This document shows, piece after piece, positions 1 through 5,572 of a stretch of 5,574 nucleotides of DNA. This DNA comes from Oscillospiraceae bacterium. GTDB taxonomy: Bacteria; Bacillota; Clostridia; UBA1381. Position 1 is the stretch's first letter. The number at the start of each line of letters is the position of its first letter. The stretch lies in the NCBI GenBank assembly GCA_015068545.1, contig SVKH01000100.1, positions 1-5,574 on the forward strand. Direction: 5' to 3'. The notes beneath the pieces were generated by a model, which saw only the letters and a list, made by a program, of their open reading frames with translations, was not told where the DNA came from and made no database searches. The position numbers and the translations under genes are program-made.

Positions 1-1
1 G

Positions 2-130
2 CTTTCTAACGAAGGCTTTGTAGCAAAAGCTCCTCAAAAGGTTATTGACGAGGAAAAGGCAAAGGGCGAAAAATATAAAGAAATGCTTGAAAAAGTTTTG
101 GAAAGCATTAAGGGACTTGAAAACCTGTAA
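2..130 (+). CDS. valS: valyl-tRNA synthetase, C-terminal end (partial)
   Basis: This reading frame is open from the window edge and ends at TAA 128-130, giving 42 residues that begin LSNEGFVAKAPQKVIDEEKA. That is the usual C-terminal tail of bacterial ValRS: a short loop with the FVAKAP signature, then a charged helix rich in Lys and Glu (KGEKYKEMLEKVLESIKGL). This helix is half of the coiled-coil arm that contacts the tRNA. The full enzyme is a cytoplasmic class I synthetase that charges tRNA-Val; its catalytic HIGH and KMSKS regions lie outside the window. A folC gene follows on the same strand, and valS-folC is a common pair in Firmicutes, which supports the call despite the short fragment. 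Confidence 0.9.
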   Translation, partial: LSNEGFVAKAPQKVIDEEKAKGEKYKEMLEKVLESIKGLENL

Positions 131-176
131 TTAAAAAACACCCATCAGTCCTTACCGCAAAAGTAAATAGACTAAT

Positions 177-222
177 AAAGGAGGAAAGATATCGTTTTAA
201 TTCAGATATTTTTCCTCTTTTT
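177..222 (+). terminator. probable intrinsic terminator after valS
   Basis: GAGGAAAGATAT (181-192) pairs with ATATTTTTCCTC (206-217) in a 12-bp stem with one G-U pair and a 13-nt loop. AAA (177-179) can add pairs with TTT (218-220) if G180 is bulged. A run of five T (218-222) follows the stem. It lies 50 nt after the valS stop codon and 110 nt before folC, as expected for a valS terminator or a partial one that lets some transcription into folC. The stem is AT-rich, so it may be leaky. The left arm carries a consensus Shine-Dalgarno sequence, AAAGGAGG (177-184), but no usable start codon follows at the right distance. Confidence 0.55.
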
Positions 223-318
223 AATGCTGATTTATACAAGAACCACAACCGGATGCGTGTGGCTATAAAACTTGATTACCATATTAGCTCTGGGTGCGGT
301 TTACATTTATTAAATTTT

Positions 319-323
319 AAGGA
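319..323 (+). promoter_or_regulatory. ribosome binding site of folC
   Basis: AAGGA ends 8 nt before the ATG at 332, which supports this start for folC. I see no convincing sigma-A promoter between the valS hairpin and this site. folC may therefore be transcribed by read-through from valS or from a weak promoter that I cannot recognise. Confidence 0.7.
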
Positions 324-331
324 TAAACTCT

Positions 332-1501
332 ATGAACTATCAGGAAACATTAAAATACATTAACGATACTCCCAAGTTTTCCAAAATACTGGGAAATGAC
401 GATCTTATAAAGCTGCTGGATGCTCTTGGCAACCCTCAGGACAAGTTGTCCTTCATCCATATAGCAGGCACCAATGGCAAAGGCTCAGTTTCTGCAATGA
501 CAGCCTCAATATTAGAAAAAGCCGGATATAAAACCGGACTTTTTACCTCGCCTTTTATAGAGGAATTTAACGAGAGAATACAGATAAATGGCGAAAATAT
601 AAATGATGAAAACCTTGCCAAAATAGCCACAACTGTTAAAGAAGCTCTGGAGAATCTTTCCCTCGAAATATCTGTCTTTGCACAGATTACCGCCATGGCT
701 TTTTTGTACTTTGCGGAAAAAAACTGCGATATTGTTGTACTGGAAGTAGGCATGGGCGGCAAGCTTGATGCAACTAATGTCATCAAGACAGCAAAAGCAA
801 CTGTTATAACGAAAATCGGACTTGACCACACTCAGTGGCTAGGCGATACCATAGAGAAAGTTGCAGAGGAAAAATGCGGAATTATAAAAGGCGGCGTACC
901 TGTTTTCACTTGCGAAAGTCAATCCGAAAAGGCTCTTTCGGTCATCACAAAAACTGCTAAGATACGTTCTTGTTCCCTTACGGTGTGCCCTAAAACCGAG
1001 CTTAAGACCTCACTTATGGGCGAATTTCAAAAGGAAAACGCAGGAATATGCGTAGAACTTGCGAAAACTCTTGGAATAGACGATGAAACTATATCCAAAG
1101 GTCTTGAAAATACAAAATGGCCTGCTCGATTTGAATTTCTACGCGAAAATCTTATTATTGACGGAGGGCACAACCCTGACGGAATATCCGCACTGGTATC
1201 TTCCCTGAAAGCTCTGGGCAAAAAGGTGATTTTTGTTGTTGCAATGATGGAGGACAAAAACATAGAGGAATCCGCTATGATGCTGAGTGAATTTGCCCAG
1301 TCCGTCATCACAACTCAGCTTGATACGCCCAGATGCGTTAAGGCAAAGGACTTAGCTAATCTCTTCCCTGATGCAACAGTATGTGAAAATCCAAAATCCG
1401 CAGTAGAAACAGCTCTTTCCCTGGCAGGAAGTGACAAAATAGTCTGCGTCTGCGGTTCACTCTACTTAGCAGGCGAAGTAAGAAAATTATTTAAACAGTA
1501 A
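332..1501 (+). CDS. folC: bifunctional folylpolyglutamate synthase / dihydrofolate synthase
   Basis: This cytoplasmic Mur-ligase-family enzyme uses ATP to add glutamate to tetrahydrofolates, and in most bacteria also joins dihydropteroate to glutamate. Visible motifs, in order, are the N-terminal substrate loop (TPKFSKILG, 13-21), the P-loop GTNGKGS (46-52), SPFIEEFNERI (73-83), GMGGKLDATN (140-149), the EEKCGIIK segment with the probable carbamylated lysine near K181, the WPARFE arginine motif (263-268), the DGGHNPDG linker between the domains (277-284) and the C-terminal CGSLYLAGEVR (374-384). At 389 residues it is shorter than the usual 420-440. The missing part appears to be the beta-rich stretch before LMGEFQKEN (about 205-230). 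All core motifs remain, so it should be active. Whether it has both activities or only the polyglutamate one cannot be told from sequence. Confidence 0.95.
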   Translation: MNYQETLKYINDTPKFSKILGNDDLIKLLDALGNPQDKLSFIHIAGTNGKGSVSAMTASILEKAGYKTGLFTSPFIEEFNERIQINGENINDENLAKIATTVKEALENLSLEISVFAQITAMAFLYFAEKNCDIVVLEVGMGGKLDATNVIKTAKATVITKIGLDHTQWLGDTIEKVAEEKCGIIKGGVPVFTCESQSEKALSVITKTAKIRSCSLTVCPKTELKTSLMGEFQKENAGICVELAKTLGIDDETISKGLENTKWPARFEFLRENLIIDGGHNPDGISALVSSLKALGKKVIFVVAMMEDKNIEESAMMLSEFAQSVITTQLDTPRCVKAKDLANLFPDATVCENPKSAVETALSLAGSDKIVCVCGSLYLAGEVRKLFKQ

Positions 1502-1551
1502 TGATTTTTACATCAATCATGGACATAAAAGTGCAAATATGATAAGATTAC

Positions 1552-1574
1552 TGCGTCACGCAATTTAATATAAT
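1552..1574 (+). promoter_or_regulatory. possible -10 box with an adjoining dyad
   Basis: TATAAT (1569-1574) matches the sigma-A -10 consensus exactly, but no -35 box is recognisable: the best 16-nt-spaced hexamer is ATTACT (1547-1552), with three of six matches. The palindrome TGCGTCACGCA (1552-1562) sits where the promoter spacer would be, as an operator might. Transcription from here would begin near 1581 and run through the structured element to the terminator ending at 1789, an RNA of about 209 nt. TATAAT boxes arise often by chance in AT-rich DNA, so this is only a candidate. Confidence 0.2.
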
Positions 1575-1592
1575 TCTTTTTTGAACAGGTAT

Positions 1593-1618
1593 GCGTTTTT
1601 ACTTTTCGGTAAAAATGC
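1593..1618 (+). other. 10-bp hairpin, possible weak folC terminator
   Basis: GCGTTTTTAC (1593-1602) pairs with GTAAAAATGC (1609-1618) in ten base pairs, one of them G-U, around the six-base loop TTTTCG. A T-rich stretch (CTCTTTTTC, 1622-1630) begins a few bases after the stem, which is further away than in a standard intrinsic terminator. The hairpin lies 92 nt after the folC stop and could help end or protect the 3' end of the folC transcript. Confidence 0.35.
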
Positions 1619-1653
1619 CATCTCTTTTTCATACTATCATTTAGGTTGAAAAC

Positions 1654-1748
1654 TGTGTCGCAGCAAACGGAGTTGTGCATTTTTCGTGCATCGGCTCTTG
1701 CTGGTGCACTTTTTTATTTTGTGCACTTCGTTTAAATGCTGCGACACA
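1654..1748. repeat. 95-bp branched palindromic element (dispersed repeat or structured RNA)
   Basis: TGTGTCGCAGCA (1654-1665) and TGCTGCGACACA (1737-1748) are perfect 12-bp inverted repeats enclosing an ordered interior. AACGGA (1666-1671) pairs with TTCGTT (1727-1732; one G-U), leaving TAAA (1733-1736) bulged. GTGCAT (1675-1680) pairs with GTGCAT (1686-1691; two wobble pairs), and GTGCAC (1704-1709) pairs with GTGCAC (1721-1726). The result is a long basal stem carrying two small hairpins, both made of the same GTGCAY unit. TGCTG (1699-1703) could compete with the 3' arm for CAGCA (1661-1665), so a second fold is possible. The element contains no credible gene. It resembles miniature palindromic repeats scattered between bacterial genes, but only one copy is in the window, so that it is repeated is inferred. 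Confidence 0.55.
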
Positions 1749-1756
1749 CCCTACAG

Positions 1757-1789
1757 AAATCCGTCCTCTCACCAGAAGACGGATTTTTT
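1757..1789 (+). terminator. intrinsic (Rho-independent) terminator
   Basis: AAATCCGTC (1757-1765) pairs perfectly with GACGGATTT (1778-1786). Inside, TCT (1767-1769) can also pair with AGA (1774-1776) around the loop CACC. T runs from 1784 to 1789, overlapping the end of the stem. This is a strong, conventional terminator. It lies 256 nt after the folC stop, 8 nt after the palindromic element and 42 nt before the dxs -35 box. It should end transcripts from folC, or from a small RNA covering 1654-1748, and so insulate dxs. Confidence 0.85.
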
Positions 1790-1830
1790 GTATATAATTC
1801 ATCATTTTTTCATAGGCACAAACTATTTTC

Positions 1831-1859
1831 TTTACATACCAAGACTTTTGTGATATTAT
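1831..1859 (+). promoter_or_regulatory. sigma-A promoter of the dxs-tlyA-ispE operon
   Basis: A -35 box TTTACA (1831-1836, five of six matches to TTGACA) and a -10 box TATTAT (1854-1859, five of six matches) are separated by an ideal 17-nt spacer. TG at 1851-1852 gives the extended -10 form TGnTATTAT. Transcription should start near 1865-1867, leaving an untranslated leader of only about 30 nt, too short for a riboswitch. It is the clearest promoter in the window and follows directly after a terminator. Confidence 0.85.
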
Positions 1860-1881
1860 ATGAGTAAGAATTTAACGAAAC

Positions 1882-1886
1882 GAAGG
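1882..1886 (+). promoter_or_regulatory. ribosome binding site of dxs
   Basis: GAAGG ends 10 nt before the ATG at 1897. The match to consensus is modest and the spacing slightly long, but no better site is nearby and the encoded protein begins as the DXS family does. Confidence 0.6.
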
Positions 1887-1896
1887 TTTTTTCAAA

Positions 1897-3714
1897 ATGT
1901 TAATTGAAGATATATCATCTCCCGAATTTATCAAGGGGATGTCAAATGGTGAGCTAAGAGAATTAGCATACCAGATACGTAAGTTTTTAATAAAGTCCGT
2001 TTCAAAAACAGGAGGACACCTTGCCTCAAACTTAGGAGTAGTGGAACTCACCCTTGCTATGCACAGCGTCTTTGACTTTAAAAAAGACCGAATAATCTGG
2101 GACGTAGGTCACCAATCCTATGTACACAAGCTACTAACCGGCAGAGCCGGAGAGTTTTCTACCCTTCGCCAATTTGGTGGAATATCCGGCTTTCCAAAAA
2201 CATCGGAAAGCGAATATGATGCCTTTAACACAGGTCACTCCTCCACATCTGCATCTGCAGCGCTTGGACTTGCTCATGCAAGAGATTTATCCGGCGAAAA
2301 CTACAATGTAGTGTCAGTATTCGGCGACGGAGCTCTTACAGGCGGTATGATTTTTGAAGCCTTAAATAATGCAGGTCACTCCGATTCCAAGGTGATTTTT
2401 ATTTTGAACGACAACGAAATGAGTATCTCACAAAACGTGGGTGCTCTTTCCAAATACCTGCAACAACTACGGTACAAACCGGAATACTACAAGTCTAAAG
2501 ATGCCATAGTGGAATTGTTATCAAAATTACCGGTTGGCGCGGATGTAGCCACATCTACCGCAAAGAAGGCAAAAAACGCTTTCCGAAAGAAAGTGCTTCC
2601 AAACACACTATTCGATAATCTTGGACTTAAATATGTTGGCCCTGTGGACGGACATAATATAGAAGATTTAAAGTCTGTACTGGAAAGAGCAAAGCTTTCG
2701 GAAAAGTCCTACTTCATTCATATTCATACGAAAAAGGGCAAAGGTTATGCTCCTGCGGAGGAAAATCCGCAGCTTTACCACGGTATCTCATCAGGTTCCG
2801 GTGGAAATAGCACAGACTACTCAAAAGTATTTGGCGATGCCCTTTTAAAACTTGCCGAAGAAAACGAAAAGATAGTTGCCATCACAGGTGCAATGCCTCT
2901 TGGCACAGGATTATTAGACTTTTCCACTAAGTTCCCTAAAAGATACTTTGACGTTGGCATATGCGAAGAGCACGCTGTTACCATGGCGGCAGGTCTGGCA
3001 ATAGGCGGATTCATTCCAGTTGTACCTATATACTCCACCTTTTTGCAAAGAGCATATGACCAGATTCTGCATGATGTATGCCTTCAGAATCTTCACGTTG
3101 TGCTATGTGCAGACCGAGCAGGAATAGTAGGACAAGACGGTGAAACTCATCAGGGAATGTTTGACATAGCTTATCTTTCACATATGCCAAACATGACCAT
3201 ACTTTCTCCTTCCAGTTTTTCCGAACTAGAGGAAATGATGGACTATGCCGTAAACAAGCATAATGGCCCAATAACCATTAGATATCCCCGTGGCAACACG
3301 CAGTATATCTCAAAGTATAAGTTTGAACCGTACAAAATCCGTGTGGAAAAGGAAGGCTCGGATCTTCTTATAATCTCATCAGGCAGAATGATGAAAACCG
3401 CAAGTGAAGTGGCAGAAAAGCTAGGTGCAACACTTTTGAATATGCCCACAGTCTTCCCATTTGATGAGGCTTCACTTTTAGATATTGCAAGAGGAAAAAA
3501 ACTGATTGTAACCATAGAGGATTCGGTAAAGACCGGTGGTATGGGACAAATCATAGGAAATGTTCTACTGGAACACGGTATAGCATCGCCATATTTACCT
3601 TGTGCATTTCCAAATGAGCCAATTACCCACGGTACTTGCGCTCAGCTTGATAAGCTGTACAAAATGGATACAGATTCTATAATACAAAGAATAGAGGATA
3701 AACTAAATGGCTGA
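1897..3714 (+). CDS. dxs: 1-deoxy-D-xylulose-5-phosphate synthase
   Basis: DXS joins pyruvate and glyceraldehyde 3-phosphate, with loss of CO2, to make 1-deoxy-D-xylulose 5-phosphate. This is the first step of the MEP isoprenoid pathway and also feeds thiamine and pyridoxal synthesis. The 605 residues are near the usual 620. Visible in order are GGHLASNLG (39-47), VGHQSYVHK (70-78), GHSSTS (113-118), the thiamine diphosphate motif from GDGALTGG (143-150) to NDN (171-173), and KGKGYAPAE (280-288). The transketolase pyrimidine domain follows, with catalytic Glu 357 in GICEEHAVT (354-362), YSTFLQRAYDQ (379-389) and DRAGIVGQDGETHQG (406-420). The C-terminal domain includes VTIEDSVKTGGMG (538-550). 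The linker after HG (295-296) is short. It is the first gene of an operon and overlaps tlyA by 8 bp. Confidence 0.97.
   Translation: MLIEDISSPEFIKGMSNGELRELAYQIRKFLIKSVSKTGGHLASNLGVVELTLAMHSVFDFKKDRIIWDVGHQSYVHKLLTGRAGEFSTLRQFGGISGFPKTSESEYDAFNTGHSSTSASAALGLAHARDLSGENYNVVSVFGDGALTGGMIFEALNNAGHSDSKVIFILNDNEMSISQNVGALSKYLQQLRYKPEYYKSKDAIVELLSKLPVGADVATSTAKKAKNAFRKKVLPNTLFDNLGLKYVGPVDGHNIEDLKSVLERAKLSEKSYFIHIHTKKGKGYAPAEENPQLYHGISSGSGGNSTDYSKVFGDALLKLAEENEKIVAITGAMPLGTGLLDFSTKFPKRYFDVGICEEHAVTMAAGLAIGGFIPVVPIYSTFLQRAYDQILHDVCLQNLHVVLCADRAGIVGQDGETHQGMFDIAYLSHMPNMTILSPSSFSELEEMMDYAVNKHNGPITIRYPRGNTQYISKYKFEPYKIRVEKEGSDLLIISSGRMMKTASEVAEKLGATLLNMPTVFPFDEASLLDIARGKKLIVTIEDSVKTGGMGQIIGNVLLEHGIASPYLPCAFPNEPITHGTCAQLDKLYKMDTDSIIQRIEDKLNG
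3693..3698 (+). promoter_or_regulatory. ribosome binding site of tlyA, inside dxs
   Basis: AGAGGA lies within the last dxs codons, 8 nt before the tlyA ATG at 3707. Together with the shared ATGGCTGA (3707-3714), in which tlyA starts before dxs stops, it indicates translational coupling of the two genes. Confidence 0.7.
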
Positions 3715-4510
3715 AAAACAGCGACTTGATATATTGATGGTAGAAAAAGGACTTGCCGAAAGCAGAGAAAAAGCAAAGGCTATGATTATGGCAGGGCAAG
3801 TCTACATAGATAATCAAAAATGTGATAAGGCAGGACAAAACATCGACATCACCAAAACTCCGGAAATCCGCGGAGAAACTCTAAAATATGTAAGCCGTGG
3901 AGGACTTAAACTTGAAAAGGCAATGAAGGAGTTCCCTATATCGTTATCAGGAAAAACCACTATGGATATAGGCGCATCCACAGGTGGCTTTACCGACTGT
4001 ATGCTTCAAAACGGAGCAAAAAAGGTGTTTGCAGTTGATGTAGGTTATGGGCAGTTTGCCTGGAAGCTTCGTCAGGATGAACGTGTAGTAAATATGGAAC
4101 GAACAAATATACGTTATGTAAAGCCTGAGGACATTGGTACCCAGATAGATTTTGCGTCGATAGATGTTTCCTTTATATCGCTAAAGCTTGTTTTGCCAGT
4201 TGCATACGAACTGCTAGCTGATAATGGTGAACTGGTAGCTCTTATTAAACCTCAGTTTGAAGCAGGCAGAGAGCAGGTTGGCAAAAAAGGCGTTGTTCGT
4301 GATATCAAGGTTCATTACGACGTGTGTGAAAGTGTTCTGGATTTTGCAAGAAGCATCAAATTCCACGTTGCAGGTCTTTCCTATTCCCCTATAAAAGGTC
4401 CTGAGGGAAATATTGAGTATCTTGCCTATCTTACGAAATCACCATGCGACGATACAGTCACTAGTGATGTGATAAAATCAGTAGTGGATACATCCCACAC
4501 AGCAATTTAG
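3707..4510 (+). CDS. tlyA: TlyA family rRNA (cytidine-2'-O)-methyltransferase
   Basis: The 267-residue protein has the two-part TlyA structure. An N-terminal S4 RNA-binding domain (about 4-60, RLDILMVEKGLAESREKAKAMI then GQVYID) is followed by the linker YVSRGGLKLEKAM (61-73) and an FtsJ-like Rossmann methyltransferase domain. The SAM-binding loop is DIGASTGGFTD (87-97), followed by DVGYGQ (111-116). K68, D153 (SIDVSF), K181 (LIKPQFE) and E237 (NIEYLAYL) fit the K-D-K-E catalytic tetrad of the family. Characterised members 2'-O-methylate cytidines in 23S rRNA (C1920) and, in some species, 16S rRNA (C1409), which affects capreomycin sensitivity. The old name haemolysin A is misleading. Which rRNA site is modified here cannot be told from sequence. 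dxs-tlyA is a common Firmicute pair, usually followed by nadK, argR and recN rather than ispE as here. Confidence 0.93.
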   Translation: MAEKQRLDILMVEKGLAESREKAKAMIMAGQVYIDNQKCDKAGQNIDITKTPEIRGETLKYVSRGGLKLEKAMKEFPISLSGKTTMDIGASTGGFTDCMLQNGAKKVFAVDVGYGQFAWKLRQDERVVNMERTNIRYVKPEDIGTQIDFASIDVSFISLKLVLPVAYELLADNGELVALIKPQFEAGREQVGKKGVVRDIKVHYDVCESVLDFARSIKFHVAGLSYSPIKGPEGNIEYLAYLTKSPCDDTVTSDVIKSVVDTSHTAI

Positions 4511-4514
4511 GAAG
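4509..4514 (+). promoter_or_regulatory. ribosome binding site that decides the ispE start
   Basis: AGGAAG overlaps the tlyA stop codon (TAG 4508-4510) and ends 8 nt before ATG 4523. The in-frame GTG at 4514, which would add MKY to the protein, lies on the last base of this site and has no ribosome binding site of its own. The ATG is therefore the better start. Confidence 0.7.
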
Positions 4515-4522
4515 TGAAGTAT

Positions 4523-5404
4523 ATGCTATACAACGACATTATAATAACAGGCAGGAGAGCAATAGCAAAGTCTTATGCAAAGATCAATCTGTCTTTAGAC
4601 GTTCTTGGGAAACTGGAAAACGGCTATCACGAAGTAGAGATGGTTATGCAGTCTCTTACTCTTTTCGACCTTATAATAGTGGACAGGCAAAAGTACGATA
4701 TTCAGATTAAAACAAACTGCTCCTTTTTGCCAAATGACAACAGAAATATTGCATTCAAAGCGGCAGAAGTCTTTTTTGAAAAAACAGGAATAAAAGGCGG
4801 AGCAAAAATACTTATTCATAAAAACATTCCGGTATCGGCAGGACTTGCCGGCGGTAGCGGAAATGCCGCAGCTGTGCTTTGTGCTCTCAACCTTTTGTAC
4901 AATGCAAAGCTAACCGATAACGAGCTTTTGAGTATCGGATTGGAGCTTGGTGCAGATGTTCCGTACTGCATAATGGGCGGTACAAAGCTGGCAAAAGGTA
5001 TAGGCGAGGTTATCACCGAAATAGCACCACTAAAAAAGGTTCCAGTTCTTTTAGTAAAACCATACGAGGGAATCTCCACCGGTGAAATATACAAGGCAAT
5101 AGACAGCGAAAAGAATATACTGCATCCCGATACAAGAGCCGTAATAGAAGCCATCGAAGCAGGCAATATAGAAAAATTGTGTGCATCCATGGGAAATATC
5201 ATGGAACCTGTAACCTCGGCAAGAGTACCGGATATAAGCCATATTAAAGATAAAATGCTATCTTTTGGTGCTATGGGCAGTATAATGAGTGGCTCCGGTC
5301 CGACAGTTTTTGGCATATTCCCTGATGTAGAATCCGCCAAGCACGCCCACGATTATTTTATACGAAAATATCAGCAGGTTTATCTCACAAGCACACTTTC
5401 ATAA
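4523..5404 (+). CDS. ispE: 4-diphosphocytidyl-2-C-methyl-D-erythritol kinase
   Basis: IspE phosphorylates the 2-hydroxyl of CDP-methylerythritol with ATP, the fourth step of the MEP pathway, in the cytoplasm. Counting from ATG 4523 (293 residues), GHMP-kinase features appear in order: SYAKINLSLDVLGKLENGYHE (17-37) with substrate-contacting K20, the glycine-rich ATP loop PVSAGLAGGSGNAAA (103-117), LGADVPY (142-148) with the probable catalytic Asp 145, and the C-terminal glycine motif GSIMSGSGPTVFGIF (252-266). The ATP loop reads GGSGNAAA where many relatives have GGSSDAAA, a mild deviation. About 14 residues precede the conserved AKSYAKINL; no better internal start is present. The gap to tlyA is 12 nt, so the gene is in the dxs operon. 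A start at GTG 4514 (296 residues) is possible but less likely. Confidence 0.95.
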   Translation: MLYNDIIITGRRAIAKSYAKINLSLDVLGKLENGYHEVEMVMQSLTLFDLIIVDRQKYDIQIKTNCSFLPNDNRNIAFKAAEVFFEKTGIKGGAKILIHKNIPVSAGLAGGSGNAAAVLCALNLLYNAKLTDNELLSIGLELGADVPYCIMGGTKLAKGIGEVITEIAPLKKVPVLLVKPYEGISTGEIYKAIDSEKNILHPDTRAVIEAIEAGNIEKLCASMGNIMEPVTSARVPDISHIKDKMLSFGAMGSIMSGSGPTVFGIFPDVESAKHAHDYFIRKYQQVYLTSTLS

Positions 5405-5453
5405 AGCTAGAATTAATCAGATATTTTAATATCCTGCTGTTATAGCTAGCAGG
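5405..5453. other. small inverted repeats after ispE
   Basis: GATATTTTAATATC (5420-5433) is a perfect palindrome around TT. CCTGCT (5433-5438) can pair with AGCAGG (5448-5453) around a 9-nt loop. GCTAG (5406-5410) can pair with CTAGC (5446-5450). These options overlap, so only some can form at once. None is followed by a clear T-run on either strand, so I do not call an intrinsic terminator, although the position just after an operon suggests a role in 3'-end formation. Confidence 0.3.
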
Positions 5454-5479
5454 AAAAACCACATTACACATACGCTTCC

Positions 5480-5572
5480 TTATCCTATAATGATAGACAC
5501 CAAAAGCATTAAAAGAACATAGAAAAAGCTTTTGATAAAAGCTATAACTACGGCATAGGAACACAGTTTTAT
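5480..5572 (-). CDS. possible C-terminal end of a hydrophobic protein (partial, hypothetical)
   Basis: On the - strand a frame enters from the window edge and stops at TAA (5482-5480), giving 30 residues that include VVIAFIKSFFYVLLMLLVSI. This could be one C-terminal membrane helix of a gene convergent with ispE. It is too short to assign a family. Another - strand frame is also open across this stretch and has no hydrophobic pattern, so the case rests only on composition in AT-rich DNA. It may be non-coding. Confidence 0.3.
   Translation of the reverse strand: MKLCSYAVVIAFIKSFFYVLLMLLVSIIIG

Larger units (their letters stand above)
1502..1896. other. 395-bp gene-free region between folC and dxs
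   Basis: No credible reading frame lies here on either strand. From left to right it holds a weak dyad just after the folC stop (ATGATT 1501-1506 with AATCAT 1515-1520), a short GC-containing palindrome followed by a TATAAT box (1552-1574), a 10-bp hairpin (1593-1618), a long structured palindrome (1654-1748), an intrinsic terminator (1757-1789) and the dxs promoter and ribosome binding site (1831-1886). A gap this size between two housekeeping genes, with a structured element inside it, suggests an inserted repeat or an RNA gene. I saw no thiamine-pyrophosphate riboswitch core or T-box motif in it. Confidence 0.8.

Noticed and set aside
243..262. Hairpin CCACA/TGTGG between valS and folC
   Set aside because: Only five base pairs with a 10-nt loop and no T-run; too weak to support a function.
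191..265. Open stretch after AAAGGAGG that could encode a 25-residue hydrophobic peptide
   Set aside because: It would have to start at ATC; no ATG, GTG or TTG lies at the correct distance, and the region folds as a terminator.
264..269. TATAAA as a -10 box for a folC promoter
   Set aside because: No -35 hexamer lies 16-18 nt upstream.
436..831. Long - strand open frame inside folC
   Set aside because: It opposes a well-conserved gene and its product resembles no family; it is a shadow of folC codon use.
1654..1748. Integron attC-like recombination site
   Set aside because: The palindrome has imperfect internal symmetry, but the conserved GTTRRRY and RYYYAAC core sites are absent and no integrase or cassette genes are nearby.
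1793..1798. TATAAT directly after the terminator as a promoter
   Set aside because: No -35 box is found at suitable spacing, and the well-formed promoter at 1831-1859 explains dxs expression.
4514..4522. GTG 4514 as the ispE start
   Set aside because: It overlaps the ribosome binding site AGGAAG, while ATG 4523 has that site at 8-nt spacing.
4816..5340. 174-codon - strand frame inside ispE
   Set aside because: It lies antisense to conserved ispE motifs and has no recognisable domain; it is a shadow frame.
5527..5543. Hairpin AGCTTTT/AAAAGCT near the right edge
   Set aside because: AT-rich seven-base stem without a T-run, within a possible coding tail; easily a chance match.
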